DNA of 6,243 nt from DASRTE01 sp035253685 (GTDB taxonomy: Bacteria > Actinomycetota > Actinomycetes > Jiangellales > Jiangellaceae): assembly GCA_035253685.1 (NCBI GenBank), contig DATFBR010000171.1, positions 1 to 6,243 of the forward strand, read 5' to 3'. The notes under the pieces were generated by a model. It searched no databases and had not been told where the DNA came from. It worked only from the letters and a program-made list of their open reading frames with translations. This document shows positions 5,980 to 6,243 of the stretch, piece by piece (the first letter of the stretch is position 1; the number at the start of each line of letters is the position of its first letter). Both the position numbers and the translations under genes were made by a program.

Positions 5980-6243
5980 ATGAGTGGCGACCTCCTGACG
6001 AACCGGGTACTGAACCGAGCCACCCTGGCCCGCCAACTGCTGCTCGCCCGATCGACGCTGTCGCCGCTCGAGGCCGTCGAGCACCTGGTCGGCCTGCAGG
6101 CGCAGAATCCGCTCGACCCCTATCTGGGTCTGTGGTCGCGCCTCGACGGGTTCGACCCGCACGAGCTCGGCCGCCTCGTCGAGGACCGGTCGCTCGTCCG
6201 CATCCCGGTCATGCGATCCACCATCCATCTCGTCACCGCGGAC
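5980..6243 (+). CDS. HTH_42 (AlkZ/YcaQ-like) winged-helix family protein, N-terminal part only
   Basis: The frame stays open to the right edge, giving 88 residues of a protein that in this family is usually about 350-400 long. The N-terminus matches the winged-helix DNA-binding-domain family PF06224: LLTNRVLNRATLARQLL (5-21), EAVEHLVGLQAQNPLDPYLG (31-50) and RSTIHLVTA near the cut end. The motif Q40-A-Q42 corresponds by position and context to the QxQ catalytic motif of AlkZ-type glycosylases, which unhook alkylated bases or interstrand crosslinks. YcaQ/AlkX proteins have Asp in place of the second Gln. The function is inferred from a fragment. I chose ATG 5980, with GAGG at 5967-5970 nine bases upstream. 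The ATG at 5971 directly abuts that GAGG and is less likely. It follows the protease gene by 35 bases and may or may not share its transcript. Confidence 0.82.
   Translation, partial: MSGDLLTNRVLNRATLARQLLLARSTLSPLEAVEHLVGLQAQNPLDPYLGLWSRLDGFDPHELGRLVEDRSLVRIPVMRSTIHLVTAD

Noticed and set aside
5836..6228. 130-codon minus-strand frame across the end of the protease gene and the HTH_42 gene
   Set aside because: It covers parts of two genes with clear family motifs on the other strand and shows no features of its own.

Overview
The window looks like ordinary chromosome from a high-GC actinobacterium (Actinomycetota). The signs are strong G/C third-position bias, GTG and TTG starts, lipoprotein and trypsin-fold protease sequence of actinobacterial style, and very long antisense open frames. 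I cannot name a genus. Five complete genes and two genes cut by the window edges fill almost all of it. I see no tRNA, rRNA, insertion sequence, integrase or CRISPR array.

The minus strand, read right to left from about 4290 to 1, is a molybdenum hydroxylase operon of the carbon-monoxide-dehydrogenase type. The order is coxS (2Fe-2S subunit, 4290-3796), coxL (molybdopterin catalytic subunit, 3799-1424), coxM (FAD subunit, 1427-570), then a CoxG-like SRPBCC protein (565 to beyond position 1). S-L and L-M overlap by ATGA and the M-G gap is 4 bases, so this is one tightly coupled transcript. The gene order S-L-M and the active-site loop AYRGAGR, in place of AYxCSFR, place the enzyme in the form II / 'BOF' group. 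Its physiological substrate is uncertain, and CO oxidation should not be assumed. The subunits would form an (LMS)2 complex passing electrons from the Mo centre through two 2Fe-2S clusters to FAD.

The 266-base region 4291-4556 separates the cox operon from genes on the plus strand. It holds a weak promoter candidate for coxS, a strong coxS ribosome binding site and a cluster of overlapping inverted repeats in the presumed coxS leader.

On the plus strand, 4557-5219 encodes an unrecognised single-pass membrane protein with a long extracytoplasmic coiled coil. It overlaps by TTGA with 5216-5944, a lipoprotein with a trypsin-fold serine protease domain and an intact His/Asp/Ser triad. The two are probably made together and sit on the same face of the membrane. 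This pair is the least explained part of the window. After 35 bases a third plus-strand gene begins (5980 to the end). It is the N-terminus of an HTH_42 (AlkZ/YcaQ) family protein with a QAQ motif like the catalytic motif of AlkZ-type DNA glycosylases.
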